Below, piece by piece: positions 1 through 7,149 of a stretch of DNA of 17,420 bases. Position numbers and translations under genes: made by a program. Within the stretch, counting starts at the first letter, position 1; each line of letters starts with the position of its first letter. Origin of the DNA: JBCDBD01 sp039184335 (lineage in GTDB: Bacteria > Bacteroidota > Bacteroidia > Flavobacteriales > Flavobacteriaceae); contig JBCDBD010000052.1 of NCBI GenBank assembly GCA_039184335.1, positions 1 to 17,420 of the forward strand, written 5' to 3'. Under the pieces are notes generated by a model, which saw only the letters and a program-made list of their open reading frames with translations, did not search any database and was not told the origin of the DNA.

Positions 1-1
1 C

Positions 2-277
2 TTTGTACAATGGGGAAATTCAGGCAATGTCAGGGAGTCTGTGGCCGTAGCAGCAGGTATCTGGAACGCGGGCGGATATGTCCCCAACGTCGCACCCGGG
101 TCGAGTATCGCCTATGACGGGGAGGGAAACACTTCTGATGACTGGGCAGAAGCAACCACGCCAACTTTGGGTGCTGCCAACAATAGTGGCACAAACAATG
201 GCAACTCAACCAACACCGATCAAAGTGGAGATGGCAGTTATTACGGTGACAACTCTGATAACGGAAGTGGCTACTAG
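2..277 (+). CDS. C-terminal part of a secreted protein with an Asn/Gly/Ser-rich tail (5' end outside window)
   Basis: An open frame runs from the window edge to a TAG stop; the visible part is 91 residues. The beginning is outside the window, and the GTG at base 41 is probably internal because the frame stays open and protein-like upstream (reads VQWGNSGNVRESVAVAAGIW). The segment with GYVPNVAPGSSIAYDGEGN, followed by DW and PTLGAANN, resembles the end of lamin-tail-domain-like surface proteins seen in Bacteroidetes; that family assignment is from memory and uncertain. The last 32 or so residues are low complexity, rich in N, G, S, D and T, and end in Tyr; this looks like a flexible extracellular tail. 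No catalytic motif is visible. It precedes a lipoprotein gene and an envelope cassette in the same direction, so co-transcription is possible. Function unknown. Confidence 0.6.
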   Translation, partial: FVQWGNSGNVRESVAVAAGIWNAGGYVPNVAPGSSIAYDGEGNTSDDWAEATTPTLGAANNSGTNNGNSTNTDQSGDGSYYGDNSDNGSGY

Positions 278-301
278 AAAACCTTCATCAAAGTGAATGC
301 A

Positions 302-502
302 ATGGACCATCTTAAATTTTTGAAAGCAAGGTCAATGATCATGATTGGAGCATTGTTTTTTGTACTGATTACTATCACCAGCTGTGATAGCGATGATGAC
401 GGTGCCTATTCATCAATCCATCATCGTATTGGGCAAGAAAATGAAATGTTCCCGATCGATGGGAAACAAATTGCTATGTTTACATACCTCACATTGACCT
501 AA
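302..502 (+). CDS. Short putative lipoprotein, possibly truncated by frameshift
   Basis: The ATG at 302 opens a 66-residue frame; a GTG at 293 would add three residues. A positively charged N-terminus is followed by a hydrophobic stretch and a lipobox-like ITSC with the Cys at residue 28, then an acidic run (DSDDDG), which fits a type II lipoprotein signal peptide and export to an envelope membrane. The mature part would be only about 39 residues and ends in an unconvincing MFTYLTLT. Two downstream segments in other frames read like the continuation of the same protein (see the remnant at 475-625), so the intact gene was probably about 105 codons. I do not recognise a family. The start lies 25 bases after the upstream stop and the region leads into an OB-fold gene, so it may belong to the same operon. 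Confidence 0.45.
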   Translation: MDHLKFLKARSMIMIGALFFVLITITSCDSDDDGAYSSIHHRIGQENEMFPIDGKQIAMFTYLTLT

Positions 503-625
503 ATCAGCAACCCGTAGATATCACGAAAATCGTTTTTTAAGATACCTGCGGGTTCTTCTTATCTTAGAGATCTGTACAAAACCGTTTTATACCAATGGCC
601 ACAAGAAAAAAAATACTTACTTTGA
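475..625 (+). pseudogene. Out-of-frame continuation of the small lipoprotein gene (remnant)
   Basis: From 475 a second frame reads YVYIPHIDLNQQPVDITK and ends at a TAA (538-540). Skipping one T in the six-T run at 533-538 moves into a third frame reading IPAGSSYLRDLYKTVLYQW and ending at TGA 623-625. All three pieces have ordinary protein composition and would join as one lipoprotein of about 105 residues with two frame changes, one near 470-478 and one in the T run. The end would overlap the next gene by 31 bases, similar in style to the other overlaps in this cassette. It could be a decayed gene, a sequencing or assembly error, or chance; the homopolymer makes an error plausible. Confidence 0.35.
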
Positions 626-1038
626 CTCTAATCATCACGTCGTTGTTGATCGGGTTGGTAGTATGTATTTATACATTGTCCAAAAAAGCATCAAATGCAG
701 TTTCTGAAAACAGCAATGTGGAAGTTAAAATCGGCTCGAAGGAACTATTGGCTGCATTTATGAAAGATGAGGCTACAGCCAATAAGAACTTTGTAGAAAA
801 GATCATTGAGGTGGAAGGACAGGTAAGGGATATTACTTTTTTGAATGATCGATATACCATATTATTGCAAGGCCAAGGTGATTATGCCTGTTTGATGTGC
901 GATATGAATCCAGAACAGATTGAAAAGATCGGACAGATCAAAAAAGGTGATAACATTACCTTGAAAGGAATTTGTAAAGGCTTTTTAATGGATGCCATCT
1001 TATTGAACTGTGTTCTGATAAAAAACTCTGATGAATAG
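595..1038 (+). CDS. Membrane-anchored OB-fold protein, tRNA_anti-like family
   Basis: This 147-residue protein starts with a basic stretch and one hydrophobic segment (residues 7-27), so it is likely an inner-membrane anchor or uncleaved signal with the rest outside the cytoplasm. The body matches the pattern of the Bacteroidetes tRNA_anti-like OB-fold family: EATANKNFVEKIIEVEGQV at 59-77, a strand-rich middle, a Cys pair CLMC at 99-102, and KKGDNITLKGICKGFLMDAI at 116-135 followed by LLNC. Despite the family name, the anchored architecture argues against a tRNA role; no biochemical function is established to my knowledge. Its 3' end overlaps the YceI-like gene by 8 bases, showing translational coupling in an envelope operon. 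The ATG at 595 is the first good start and gives the complete membrane segment. Confidence 0.75.
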   Translation: MATRKKILTLTLIITSLLIGLVVCIYTLSKKASNAVSENSNVEVKIGSKELLAAFMKDEATANKNFVEKIIEVEGQVRDITFLNDRYTILLQGQGDYACLMCDMNPEQIEKIGQIKKGDNITLKGICKGFLMDAILLNCVLIKNSDE

Positions 1039-1579
1039 AATCGTATTACTTGTTCTTTTGCTTACTGGACAGGCATTATCACTGAATGCCCAAAAAAGAT
1101 TTATAGCAAGGCAAGGACAAGTTACCTTTTTTTCATACACTTCAGTTGAGAACATTGAAGCCACCAATAACCAGGTTTTTAGCATTTTGGACTTCAATAA
1201 AAATGAATTGGCCGTAAGTATACTCATGAGGGCTTTTGTGTTTCCAAAGGCGTTGATGCAAGAACATTTCAACGAGAGTTATATGGAATCAGACATTTAT
1301 CCAAAATCGACCTTTGAGGGCGACATCATCGATTTTGATGCTTCGTTGCCGACAGTACAGACAAAGATTATCAAAGGAAGGCTGACCGTTCATGGCATCA
1401 CCAAGGAAAAGGAAATAAAGACAAAAATTGAATTTATAGCCAATACGCTTGTTTTTTCAGGCAGCTTTGATATGACGGTTGCGGATTACAAAATCAAGAT
1501 TCCACCGATTGTCGCTGGAAACATTGCCAAAACCATCGCGGTAAAATTTAGATTTGAATTTCAGCCTTATGAACAATAA
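1031..1579 (+). CDS. YceI-like periplasmic lipid-binding family protein
   Basis: The 182-residue protein has a cleavable signal peptide (hydrophobic core 4-18, cleavage near NAQ at 19-21). The mature part carries YceI features in order: an N-terminal strand region (QVTFFSYTSVENIEA), the conserved HFNESYMESDIYPKSTFEG at 79-97, GRLTVHGITKE at 116-126, and terminal beta strands. YceI proteins form a lipocalin-like barrel that binds isoprenoid or other hydrophobic molecules in the periplasm; the ligand here cannot be read from sequence. Length is normal for the family. It overlaps the OB-fold gene by 8 bases at its start and the DUF5777 gene by 11 bases at its end, so the three are almost certainly one transcript. 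A link to respiration or quinone handling is possible for YceI neighbourhoods but is inference here. Confidence 0.85.
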   Translation: MNRIVLLVLLLTGQALSLNAQKRFIARQGQVTFFSYTSVENIEATNNQVFSILDFNKNELAVSILMRAFVFPKALMQEHFNESYMESDIYPKSTFEGDIIDFDASLPTVQTKIIKGRLTVHGITKEKEIKTKIEFIANTLVFSGSFDMTVADYKIKIPPIVAGNIAKTIAVKFRFEFQPYEQ

Positions 1580-2474
1580 AATATTCTTCATACTTGCCGT
1601 TCTCCATATTATCGGTTCTACCACCTTGGTTTTTGGCCAAAGCTTATTACAAGAATTGGACAAAGAACTCATCTCTGATCCTGTATATACCGAGGCCACC
1701 TTTAAGACCACCCGATTGGCATTGGGTCATTCTGTTCAGACCCGGAAAAGTGGAATCATGGAGATTTCTGCCAATTCAAGATTTTGGAACATTCCGGAAA
1801 GGACCCAAGGATTCATTGCTGATCGTGTGAGCACGCGATTTGGTGTCTCCTATGCTTTTACTGACAGGTTTACTGCCGGATTCGGAGTTACCACTTTTGA
1901 TGGGATTTTGGATGGGTACCTAAAGTATAAGCTTGTGCGGCAGGTAAGCGAGGGTAAAGAATCTCCATTGACCATAACCCTATTACAAAATTCAAGTCTT
2001 CGCACAAACCCCGATAGGAGCATCAACAGCACCGAAAACTTTTCAGACAAACTCTCATTTACCACACAGGTCTTGATTGCCCGAAAGTTTACGCGAAACC
2101 TATCCATGCAACTGTCCCCTACTTTTGTCCACAGAAGTTCCGCTATTTCAGATGATGACCCGACCAATCATTTCGCATTGGGCATTGGTGGACGCTATCG
2201 AATCGGAGGGCATCTTTCTATTTCTTCTGAATACTATTATTTGGCAAATCCATTGGAGTCGATTACCACTTACGATGCCTTCGCCATAGGTGTCAATTGG
2301 GAGTTGACGGATTTGATGCTCCAATTTCATCTGTCCAATGCCCCTAACATTGCTGAAGATGCATTTATCACCCAAACCCGTAATAATTTTAACACTAGGG
2401 ATGGTAACCTTTTTTTCGGATTCAACGCCACTTTTGTTTTGCACTTCAAACGAAATCAATCAAAAAAACCTTGA
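1569..2474 (+). CDS. DUF5777 family outer-membrane beta-barrel protein
   Basis: I chose the ATG at 1569 (301 residues) over the ATG at 1554 because it gives a compact signal peptide, MNNKIFFILAVLHIIGS, with cleavage after VFGQ. The mature protein opens with TEATFKTTRLALGHSVQTR and continues IMEISANSRFWNIPE, FGVSYAFTDRFTAGFGV and FDGILDGYLKYKLVRQ, the pattern of the DUF5777 barrel family of Bacteroidetes. Alternating hydrophobic and polar strands continue to the end, which closes with VLHFKRNQSKKP. It is predicted to sit in the outer membrane; transported compound unknown. It is the last gene of the OB-fold/YceI cassette, and its final 15 bases overlap the 3' end of the convergent barrel gene on the other strand. 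Confidence 0.8.
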   Translation: MNNKIFFILAVLHIIGSTTLVFGQSLLQELDKELISDPVYTEATFKTTRLALGHSVQTRKSGIMEISANSRFWNIPERTQGFIADRVSTRFGVSYAFTDRFTAGFGVTTFDGILDGYLKYKLVRQVSEGKESPLTITLLQNSSLRTNPDRSINSTENFSDKLSFTTQVLIARKFTRNLSMQLSPTFVHRSSAISDDDPTNHFALGIGGRYRIGGHLSISSEYYYLANPLESITTYDAFAIGVNWELTDLMLQFHLSNAPNIAEDAFITQTRNNFNTRDGNLFFGFNATFVLHFKRNQSKKP

Positions 2475-3689
2475 AATGGCTACCCTAAAAAAGCTGTCGT
2501 CCCTGAAATTGGCCAAAATCAGTTCTTGAAGAGCTATTGAAGTAAAAATCCGTCCTTCAATTTCTACTGTCCAATTGCTACCAAAGCGTCTGGAAGCCTC
2601 TACACTGAACAGTTTACTGCTAGCATCCAAATCGGCAATACCTCCTAACAAAATTGAAGTGTCTTGAACATCATTAAACGCGATTCGGCTTCCAAAGAAT
2701 ATATCGTTCTGCAATGCGGTCAGTGCCAGTTCATCGCGTTCATCATAAAGATATTCTCCCAAAATACCGATATCCAGCCCATTACCATCAATATTGGTAA
2801 ACGTATATTCAAGACCAGCGACCAAAGCAAAAAAATCTTGGGCCTCAGCATCCCTATTGATCGCTTCAAACTTCCACAAAAAGGCATCATGTGTAATTTG
2901 AATGTCCAGTCCTGTTTGGTTGATAACTGGATAAAAAGCATTGATGTTGCCTTGGGAATCAAAAATAAATAGAGGTTCGCGACCATTGCCATAAAAATGT
3001 GACAGTCCAATATCAAAGATACCGATATAGTGATTCCAACGTACGGCCACATCTTGCCGCCATTCTTCTGCTCCACTCTCATAGCCGATATCATCTTTAT
3101 CGATGACCGTACCGAATCGCAAACGCCCCCTTTCTCCTGCAAAAGTAAGCTTACGATGATAGGGCAGGTAAAAAAAGTCAAAGGTTCCGATGTTATTTGT
3201 AATCCAGCTGAACTGAACCATGGGTTGGCCTAATTTCTCTTCTCCATCAAAAGTTTCCACCGCATCGGTTTGGTTGATGATGTCAACCAGATGGTTGCTT
3301 TCTGTTACACCCCAATATATTTTTTTAAGTCCAAAGCTTAGCTCCCAATTGTTTTTGGCCTTCTGGTAGTAGAGTTCACGTATATCGGCATGGGTCCGTG
3401 GATCATCCCTATCCAATCTAAAAAAACCTGTAAAATTGATTTGTTCATACCCCTGATTCCATTCCAAGGAATATTCAGGGCGCACAGCCAGTGAGGGAAA
3501 ATGATCCAATTGATCGGCAAACTGGGCATCATCAACAAAATACCGGTATTCCGCTTCGAGTTCCAATTCGAATTCACCAGTTGCCTTTTCTTTTGCGCGA
3601 TTTTGCGCCTGCACATGTAATGCCAGGAAAGCAAGGGACAAAAAACAGGAAAAAGTGGGTCTAAACCCTTTAAAAGCGTAGTTTTTCAT
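2460..3689 (-). CDS. Outer-membrane beta-barrel protein, DUF1302-like, of the MMPL export module
   Basis: The ATG at 3689 gives 409 residues beginning with a basic start and a signal peptide that ends ALHVQAQ; an upstream in-frame start at 3725 would place 12 extra residues before it and is less likely. The mature protein is acidic at first (FELELEAEYRYFVDD), then shows many amphipathic strands with aromatic girdles and ends in Phe-Phe, typical of outer-membrane barrels recognised by BamA. Motifs such as RELYYQKAKNNWELSFGLKK and WGVTESNHLVDIINQTD resemble DUF1302-type porins that accompany RND exporters and DUF1329/LolA-like proteins in other bacteria; this homology is a judgement, not a search. 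It follows the LolA-like gene after a 170-base gap with inverted repeats, so it may have its own promoter. Likely role: outer-membrane step for a hydrophobic cargo. Confidence 0.7.
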   Translation of the reverse strand: MKNYAFKGFRPTFSCFLSLAFLALHVQAQNRAKEKATGEFELELEAEYRYFVDDAQFADQLDHFPSLAVRPEYSLEWNQGYEQINFTGFFRLDRDDPRTHADIRELYYQKAKNNWELSFGLKKIYWGVTESNHLVDIINQTDAVETFDGEEKLGQPMVQFSWITNNIGTFDFFYLPYHRKLTFAGERGRLRFGTVIDKDDIGYESGAEEWRQDVAVRWNHYIGIFDIGLSHFYGNGREPLFIFDSQGNINAFYPVINQTGLDIQITHDAFLWKFEAINRDAEAQDFFALVAGLEYTFTNIDGNGLDIGILGEYLYDERDELALTALQNDIFFGSRIAFNDVQDTSILLGGIADLDASSKLFSVEASRRFGSNWTVEIEGRIFTSIALQELILANFRDDSFFRVAISRFF

Positions 3690-3745
3690 TTGAAAGATGG
3701 TCTTTACAATAGCGAAATGTGTCAAGAATATCGATAAAACAAGTA

Positions 3746-3836
3746 GCCATATCGGTTCAGACTAAAAATATTTGTTGCAACACGGTTCGGTTGTCACAAA
3801 TAAAACGAATGACAAGACTACGAGTTCCGATATGGC
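3746..3836. repeat. Exact 10-bp inverted repeat framing the gap between barrel and LolA-like genes
   Basis: GCCATATCGG at 3746-3755 and its exact reverse complement CCGATATGGC at 3827-3836 are separated by 71 bases. They bracket most of the 170-base gap (3690-3859). No open reading frame of note lies between. The role is unknown: possibilities are paired operator sites, a long-range RNA stem, or the footprint of a small lost element. Confidence 0.5.
3771..3800. promoter_or_regulatory. Imperfect dyad (hairpin or operator candidate)
   Basis: TTTGTTGCAAC (3771-3781) pairs with GTTGTCACAAA (3790-3800) at 9 of 11 positions around an 8-base loop. It lies at the centre of the larger inverted repeat, between the LolA-like stop and the barrel start on the minus strand. 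It lacks a following T tract close enough for a confident terminator; a protein-binding dyad is equally possible. Confidence 0.3.
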
Positions 3837-3859
3837 CTTTTGTTACATCATAAAAAAAC

Positions 3860-4633
3860 CTAGCTACCTGCTCTTTTTAGGGCTACTTGTGTGAAATCAT
3901 CGTCGGTAAGTCTGACATCAAAATCGTAATCACTGAACTCCAGTAGGGTTTCTTTGTTGCTTTGGTGGTTGACCATCTGAAAAGTACTGGCCCTCCAAAA
4001 CTTATCTTTATACAATTTATACCCTGTATAGTCCAACGTTTTTAGCAGGGCATTTTTCCGATCATAGAACTTGATCTGTTCGATGCGATACCCTCTATCT
4101 TTGTTATAGGCAACTACCCTACGGGTATACCCTGATTTTGGGTCTACAGGATCTTGTTCCACGATAAGATTGCTCCCCTCTTGCTTTAGGAATTTGTAGG
4201 TATATTTTTCCACCTCTTGCGATGACAGGTCTTCATAGGCAAACTCGCTACCTACAAAAGGCCCTGACTTGTTATTGGATGAGATACGCTTGACCCTGGC
4301 AATTGCTGGGAGGTATAGCCATTGATCATCACTGCCCACTTTATGGGTAAAGGTAAGAGTTGCTGTACCCTTCACATCTTTTGGACTGTTGAACACGATC
4401 AAAGATTTGTCGCCATCTTCGGTAAGCTCCAACGTTTTGGTTTCTAAATATCGCTCACTGGTCTGCCCATTTTTGTTTTTTAAGGTCATTTTAAGTTGAA
4501 CGGTCGAACTACCAAAGCCCAAATCGGCCTCTTCAGCTGCTTTGGCAATCTGCAATCCACGCGCTTCTGCTGTCTGGGCACTCAGCACCCCTGTGGTGAC
4601 CAAGGCCAATACTGTAAAAATCGATGTTTTCAT
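3860..4633 (-). CDS. LolA-like outer-membrane lipoprotein-sorting protein
   Basis: The 257-residue product has a signal peptide (MKTSIFTVLALVTTGVLSAQ, residues 1-20) and then the pattern of the LolA-like family often annotated as outer membrane lipoprotein-sorting protein (Pfam PF17131): DVKGTATLTF at 86-95, DDQWLYLPA at 102-110, RVKRISSNNKSG at 113-124, GSEFAYEDL at 128-136, and a C-terminal region with FWRASTFQM and LEFSDYDFDVRL. These proteins are periplasmic half-barrels expected to shuttle lipid-like cargo between the inner-membrane exporter and the outer membrane. It begins 36 bases after the stop of the MMPL exporter, in the same direction, so the two are very likely co-transcribed. 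True LolA function is doubtful, since the neighbours suggest a dedicated partner of the exporter instead. Confidence 0.85.
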   Translation of the reverse strand: MKTSIFTVLALVTTGVLSAQTAEARGLQIAKAAEEADLGFGSSTVQLKMTLKNKNGQTSERYLETKTLELTEDGDKSLIVFNSPKDVKGTATLTFTHKVGSDDQWLYLPAIARVKRISSNNKSGPFVGSEFAYEDLSSQEVEKYTYKFLKQEGSNLIVEQDPVDPKSGYTRRVVAYNKDRGYRIEQIKFYDRKNALLKTLDYTGYKLYKDKFWRASTFQMVNHQSNKETLLEFSDYDFDVRLTDDDFTQVALKRAGS

Positions 4634-4669
4634 TTTGAATGGTTAAATTTTTATTATCCTAGATTTTAT

Positions 4670-7051
4670 TTACTTATTCAATTGTATTTGGGGTTTCAGT
4701 TCATTCAATGATATTGTTTCTGTACTGTCTTTGCTGACCAAAATCAATAACGAGGGCAGCAAAATAAAATCAATGATCAGTGCGGCCACAATGATTATCA
4801 AAGTAATACGGGCCATATAACTGTTCAAAGCGAAGGGCGAGGTAGAGAGTACCGCAAAACCGGCGACCAATACCAAAGTGGTTGTGACCAATGCACGCCC
4901 TACAGTCTCAAAAGCATAGACCACGGCAGCTTTGGCATCATAGCCAAGTTCGCGGCGTGCCCGTAAAAATTTGCTCATAAAATGCACGGTATCGTCAACA
5001 ATGATACCCAATGTCATGCCAAAAACAATGACCATACCTGTGTTAATGGTACCCTTGTAGAGCCACCACAACCCGAACCCAACCAAGACCGGAGTCACAT
5101 TTGGAATAATACTGAGCAACCCTAATTTAAAGTTTCGAAGAGCCAGCATGAGTACCAAGGAAATCAAAACAATGGCTACGATATTGCCTTTGAACATACT
5201 ATCTGCCTGGCGAAAACCCAATTTTGAGAACATTAGTGTTGGGCTCACACCTATAGCGTGCATCGGCTGCGGAGCATTATCTTTTAACCATTGTTCTGCA
5301 CGTTCGGTAAAAGCGACCATTTCGGCACTGGAATTGTTTTCTAAGGTAGCCGTGACCCTGGTTTCTGATTTGTCTACGTTGATCTGGTTGTTCAGGTCAA
5401 GGCCAAATGGCAATGATAGTTCATAGAGCAATAAGTACTGTGCAGCCTCCTCACGATTGGTGGGTACTTTATAGTAGCTTTGATCATCACCATGCATCGA
5501 TCGGTTAACCCTTCGTGCAACTTCACTGAATGCATTCACGTGTACCACCTCGGGCTGCCCTTTCAGCCAATCTTCAAATGCATTGAGCTTAGTCAGATAG
5601 GCTGGGTTATTGATACCACCACTTTCACCAGATCCCACAGAGAACTCCACATTATAAAAACCTGTCAAATTTTCATTGATAAAGTCACTGTCTTGGCGGA
5701 ATTTCACTGAAGTATCGAAATACTCCACAAACTCGTCGTTAAAAACATTGAACGTTGCCAAATATGCCAATACGGCAATGATTACCAATGAAATTCCGGT
5801 AAGCCGTATGGGTTGTTTTACGACCCAAAGACCAAGATTGGTATACCATACAAACTGTTCATTGTCATCTTTGGCTTCTTTTCGCTTCCATATCGGGAAA
5901 ATAGCCATCAAGGCAGGCAGTAAGGTGGTCGAATATAGAAAGGCCATGGTCATACCAAAGGCAACGATGTTGCCCAAATCCCAAAAAGGAGGTACTTCAC
6001 CGAAATTCATGGTCAAAAACCCTATCACAGTGGTCAAACTGGTGATGAACACTGGCATGAAATTGAGCCGCATACTCTCGACCAAGGCTTCTTTTTTGGC
6101 ATACCCCTCTTTACGGACCTTTTGCAAGAAGGTAATCAAAATATGGATACTATCTGCTACTGCCAAGGTCATGATCATGGTTGGAAACACAGCGGAAGGC
6201 GGGGTCAACTTGATTCCCATCAATCCAACAAACCCAAAAGCACTCATAAATGAGAACATAAACACCAGCAATGTGGCAAACATTGCAAAGAAGTTTCGGG
6301 TAAGTATCAAGGTTAAGACCATGACAATCAAGATCATCAACCCTACCCGCGCGAAATCTTTTTCAGAGTGCTCAAAAAAAGCTGTATTCAAAGGAACAAG
6401 CCCTGTGGTATACACATCGAAATCAGGGTGTTTTTCTTCAAAATCAGCTATTATATTCCTTACCGCATTGGTTACTTCCGGTATTTCAACAGCAGTGTCT
6501 TCACCGGGTAGACGAACGGTTACATTGATGGCTGTCACGCTGCCTTCTTTATTGATAAGACGATTTACCAGTAGGGGCTCTTTGAGGGCAATTTTCCTGA
6601 TTTTGGCAATTTCATCGTCTGTTTTATTGCCCGATTCATAAGAAAGATCATCTACGTAGAGGTCGTCTCCCTCAGCTGAAGTATGCTGAAAATTGGTGAT
6701 GGCATCCACTCGGGAAGAATATGGGGTGTTCCATGCCGCTGAAGTAAGCCCTTCAATGGCTACCAGATTATCCCGGGTAAACACATTGCCATTTTCCGGT
6801 GCCAAAACGATGACGATGTTATCATCTTTGGTATACTTGTCTTGAAGGGCATCGAAGGCCTCAAGCTCTGGGTTACTTTCTGAAAAGAAGACATGGTAAT
6901 CCCCATCAAACTGCATTTTTCCTTGTGAACCAAGGCCCAAGGCCAAGGCGATGCAGGCTATCAATACGACCCACTTATACTTGATAACAGATTCAGCCCA
7001 ACGTTTGGCGAAAACATTGCCCGCATATCCGACTTTTTTAAGTGCATTCAT
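4670..7051 (-). CDS. MMPL/RND-family exporter permease
   Basis: A 793-residue inner-membrane protein with the duplicated RND layout: TM1 at about 27-42, a periplasmic domain (45-235), a TM bundle (236-390), TM7 at about 417-434, a second periplasmic domain (436-620) and a last TM bundle (622-772). Charged residues for proton coupling appear in the expected TM4/TM10 positions: D300 in TLAVADSIHILITF and D686-D687 in LGIIVDDTVHFMSKF. The size and short form match MMPL-type 'predicted exporter' proteins that move lipids, hopanoids or other hydrophobic compounds, unlike the larger AcrB type. It is the first gene of a module with a LolA-like protein and an outer-membrane barrel, and a TetR gene lies just upstream in the same orientation. 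A Bacteroidetes-type promoter with an operator-like site lies 57-86 bases upstream. Substrate unknown. Confidence 0.9.
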   Translation of the reverse strand: MNALKKVGYAGNVFAKRWAESVIKYKWVVLIACIALALGLGSQGKMQFDGDYHVFFSESNPELEAFDALQDKYTKDDNIVIVLAPENGNVFTRDNLVAIEGLTSAAWNTPYSSRVDAITNFQHTSAEGDDLYVDDLSYESGNKTDDEIAKIRKIALKEPLLVNRLINKEGSVTAINVTVRLPGEDTAVEIPEVTNAVRNIIADFEEKHPDFDVYTTGLVPLNTAFFEHSEKDFARVGLMILIVMVLTLILTRNFFAMFATLLVFMFSFMSAFGFVGLMGIKLTPPSAVFPTMIMTLAVADSIHILITFLQKVRKEGYAKKEALVESMRLNFMPVFITSLTTVIGFLTMNFGEVPPFWDLGNIVAFGMTMAFLYSTTLLPALMAIFPIWKRKEAKDDNEQFVWYTNLGLWVVKQPIRLTGISLVIIAVLAYLATFNVFNDEFVEYFDTSVKFRQDSDFINENLTGFYNVEFSVGSGESGGINNPAYLTKLNAFEDWLKGQPEVVHVNAFSEVARRVNRSMHGDDQSYYKVPTNREEAAQYLLLYELSLPFGLDLNNQINVDKSETRVTATLENNSSAEMVAFTERAEQWLKDNAPQPMHAIGVSPTLMFSKLGFRQADSMFKGNIVAIVLISLVLMLALRNFKLGLLSIIPNVTPVLVGFGLWWLYKGTINTGMVIVFGMTLGIIVDDTVHFMSKFLRARRELGYDAKAAVVYAFETVGRALVTTTLVLVAGFAVLSTSPFALNSYMARITLIIIVAALIIDFILLPSLLILVSKDSTETISLNELKPQIQLNK

Positions 7052-7107
7052 TTTTCGATTGTTTTAATGGTTTTTGTTGTATGACGATTTAAATATCATG
7101 TAATGGA

Positions 7108-7115
7108 CAAATATA
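7108..7115 (-). promoter_or_regulatory. -7 element of the exporter operon promoter
   Basis: On the minus strand this reads TATATTTG, a full match to the Bacteroidetes -7 consensus TAnnTTTG. It lies 57 bases upstream of the exporter ATG. No good -33 TTTG is seen at the usual distance; an operator-like site occupies that space. Confidence 0.55.
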
Positions 7116-7119
7116 ATAA

Positions 7120-7137
7120 TTGACCAGTCATCTATTA
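7120..7137. promoter_or_regulatory. Candidate TetR operator in the exporter promoter
   Basis: TTGACCAGTCATCTATTA matches the site at 7780-7797 at 13 of 18 positions (shared frame TYGACCRGYCRTCTAWTA) and contains the dyad GACCAGTC. It starts 4 bases upstream of the -7 element, where a bound repressor would block RNA polymerase. Confidence 0.5.
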
Positions 7138-7149
7138 TTTGATAAAAAA

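Noticed and set aside
2720..3181. Open frame of 153 codons in another frame of the barrel gene
   Set aside because: The barrel frame has a signal peptide, strand pattern and terminal Phe; the alternative product has no coherent features.
5676..6641. Open frame of 321 codons antisense to the exporter gene
   Set aside because: It lies wholly within a strongly conserved MMPL coding region on the other strand, and its product is rich in Lys, Ser and Thr with no recognisable motif; it is a by-product of codon use.
6652..6658. TACGTA copy inside the exporter gene, and similar ACGTA copies near 15704-15718 in cobA
   Set aside because: They lie within coding sequence, away from starts, and are explained by codons; not counted as regulatory sites.
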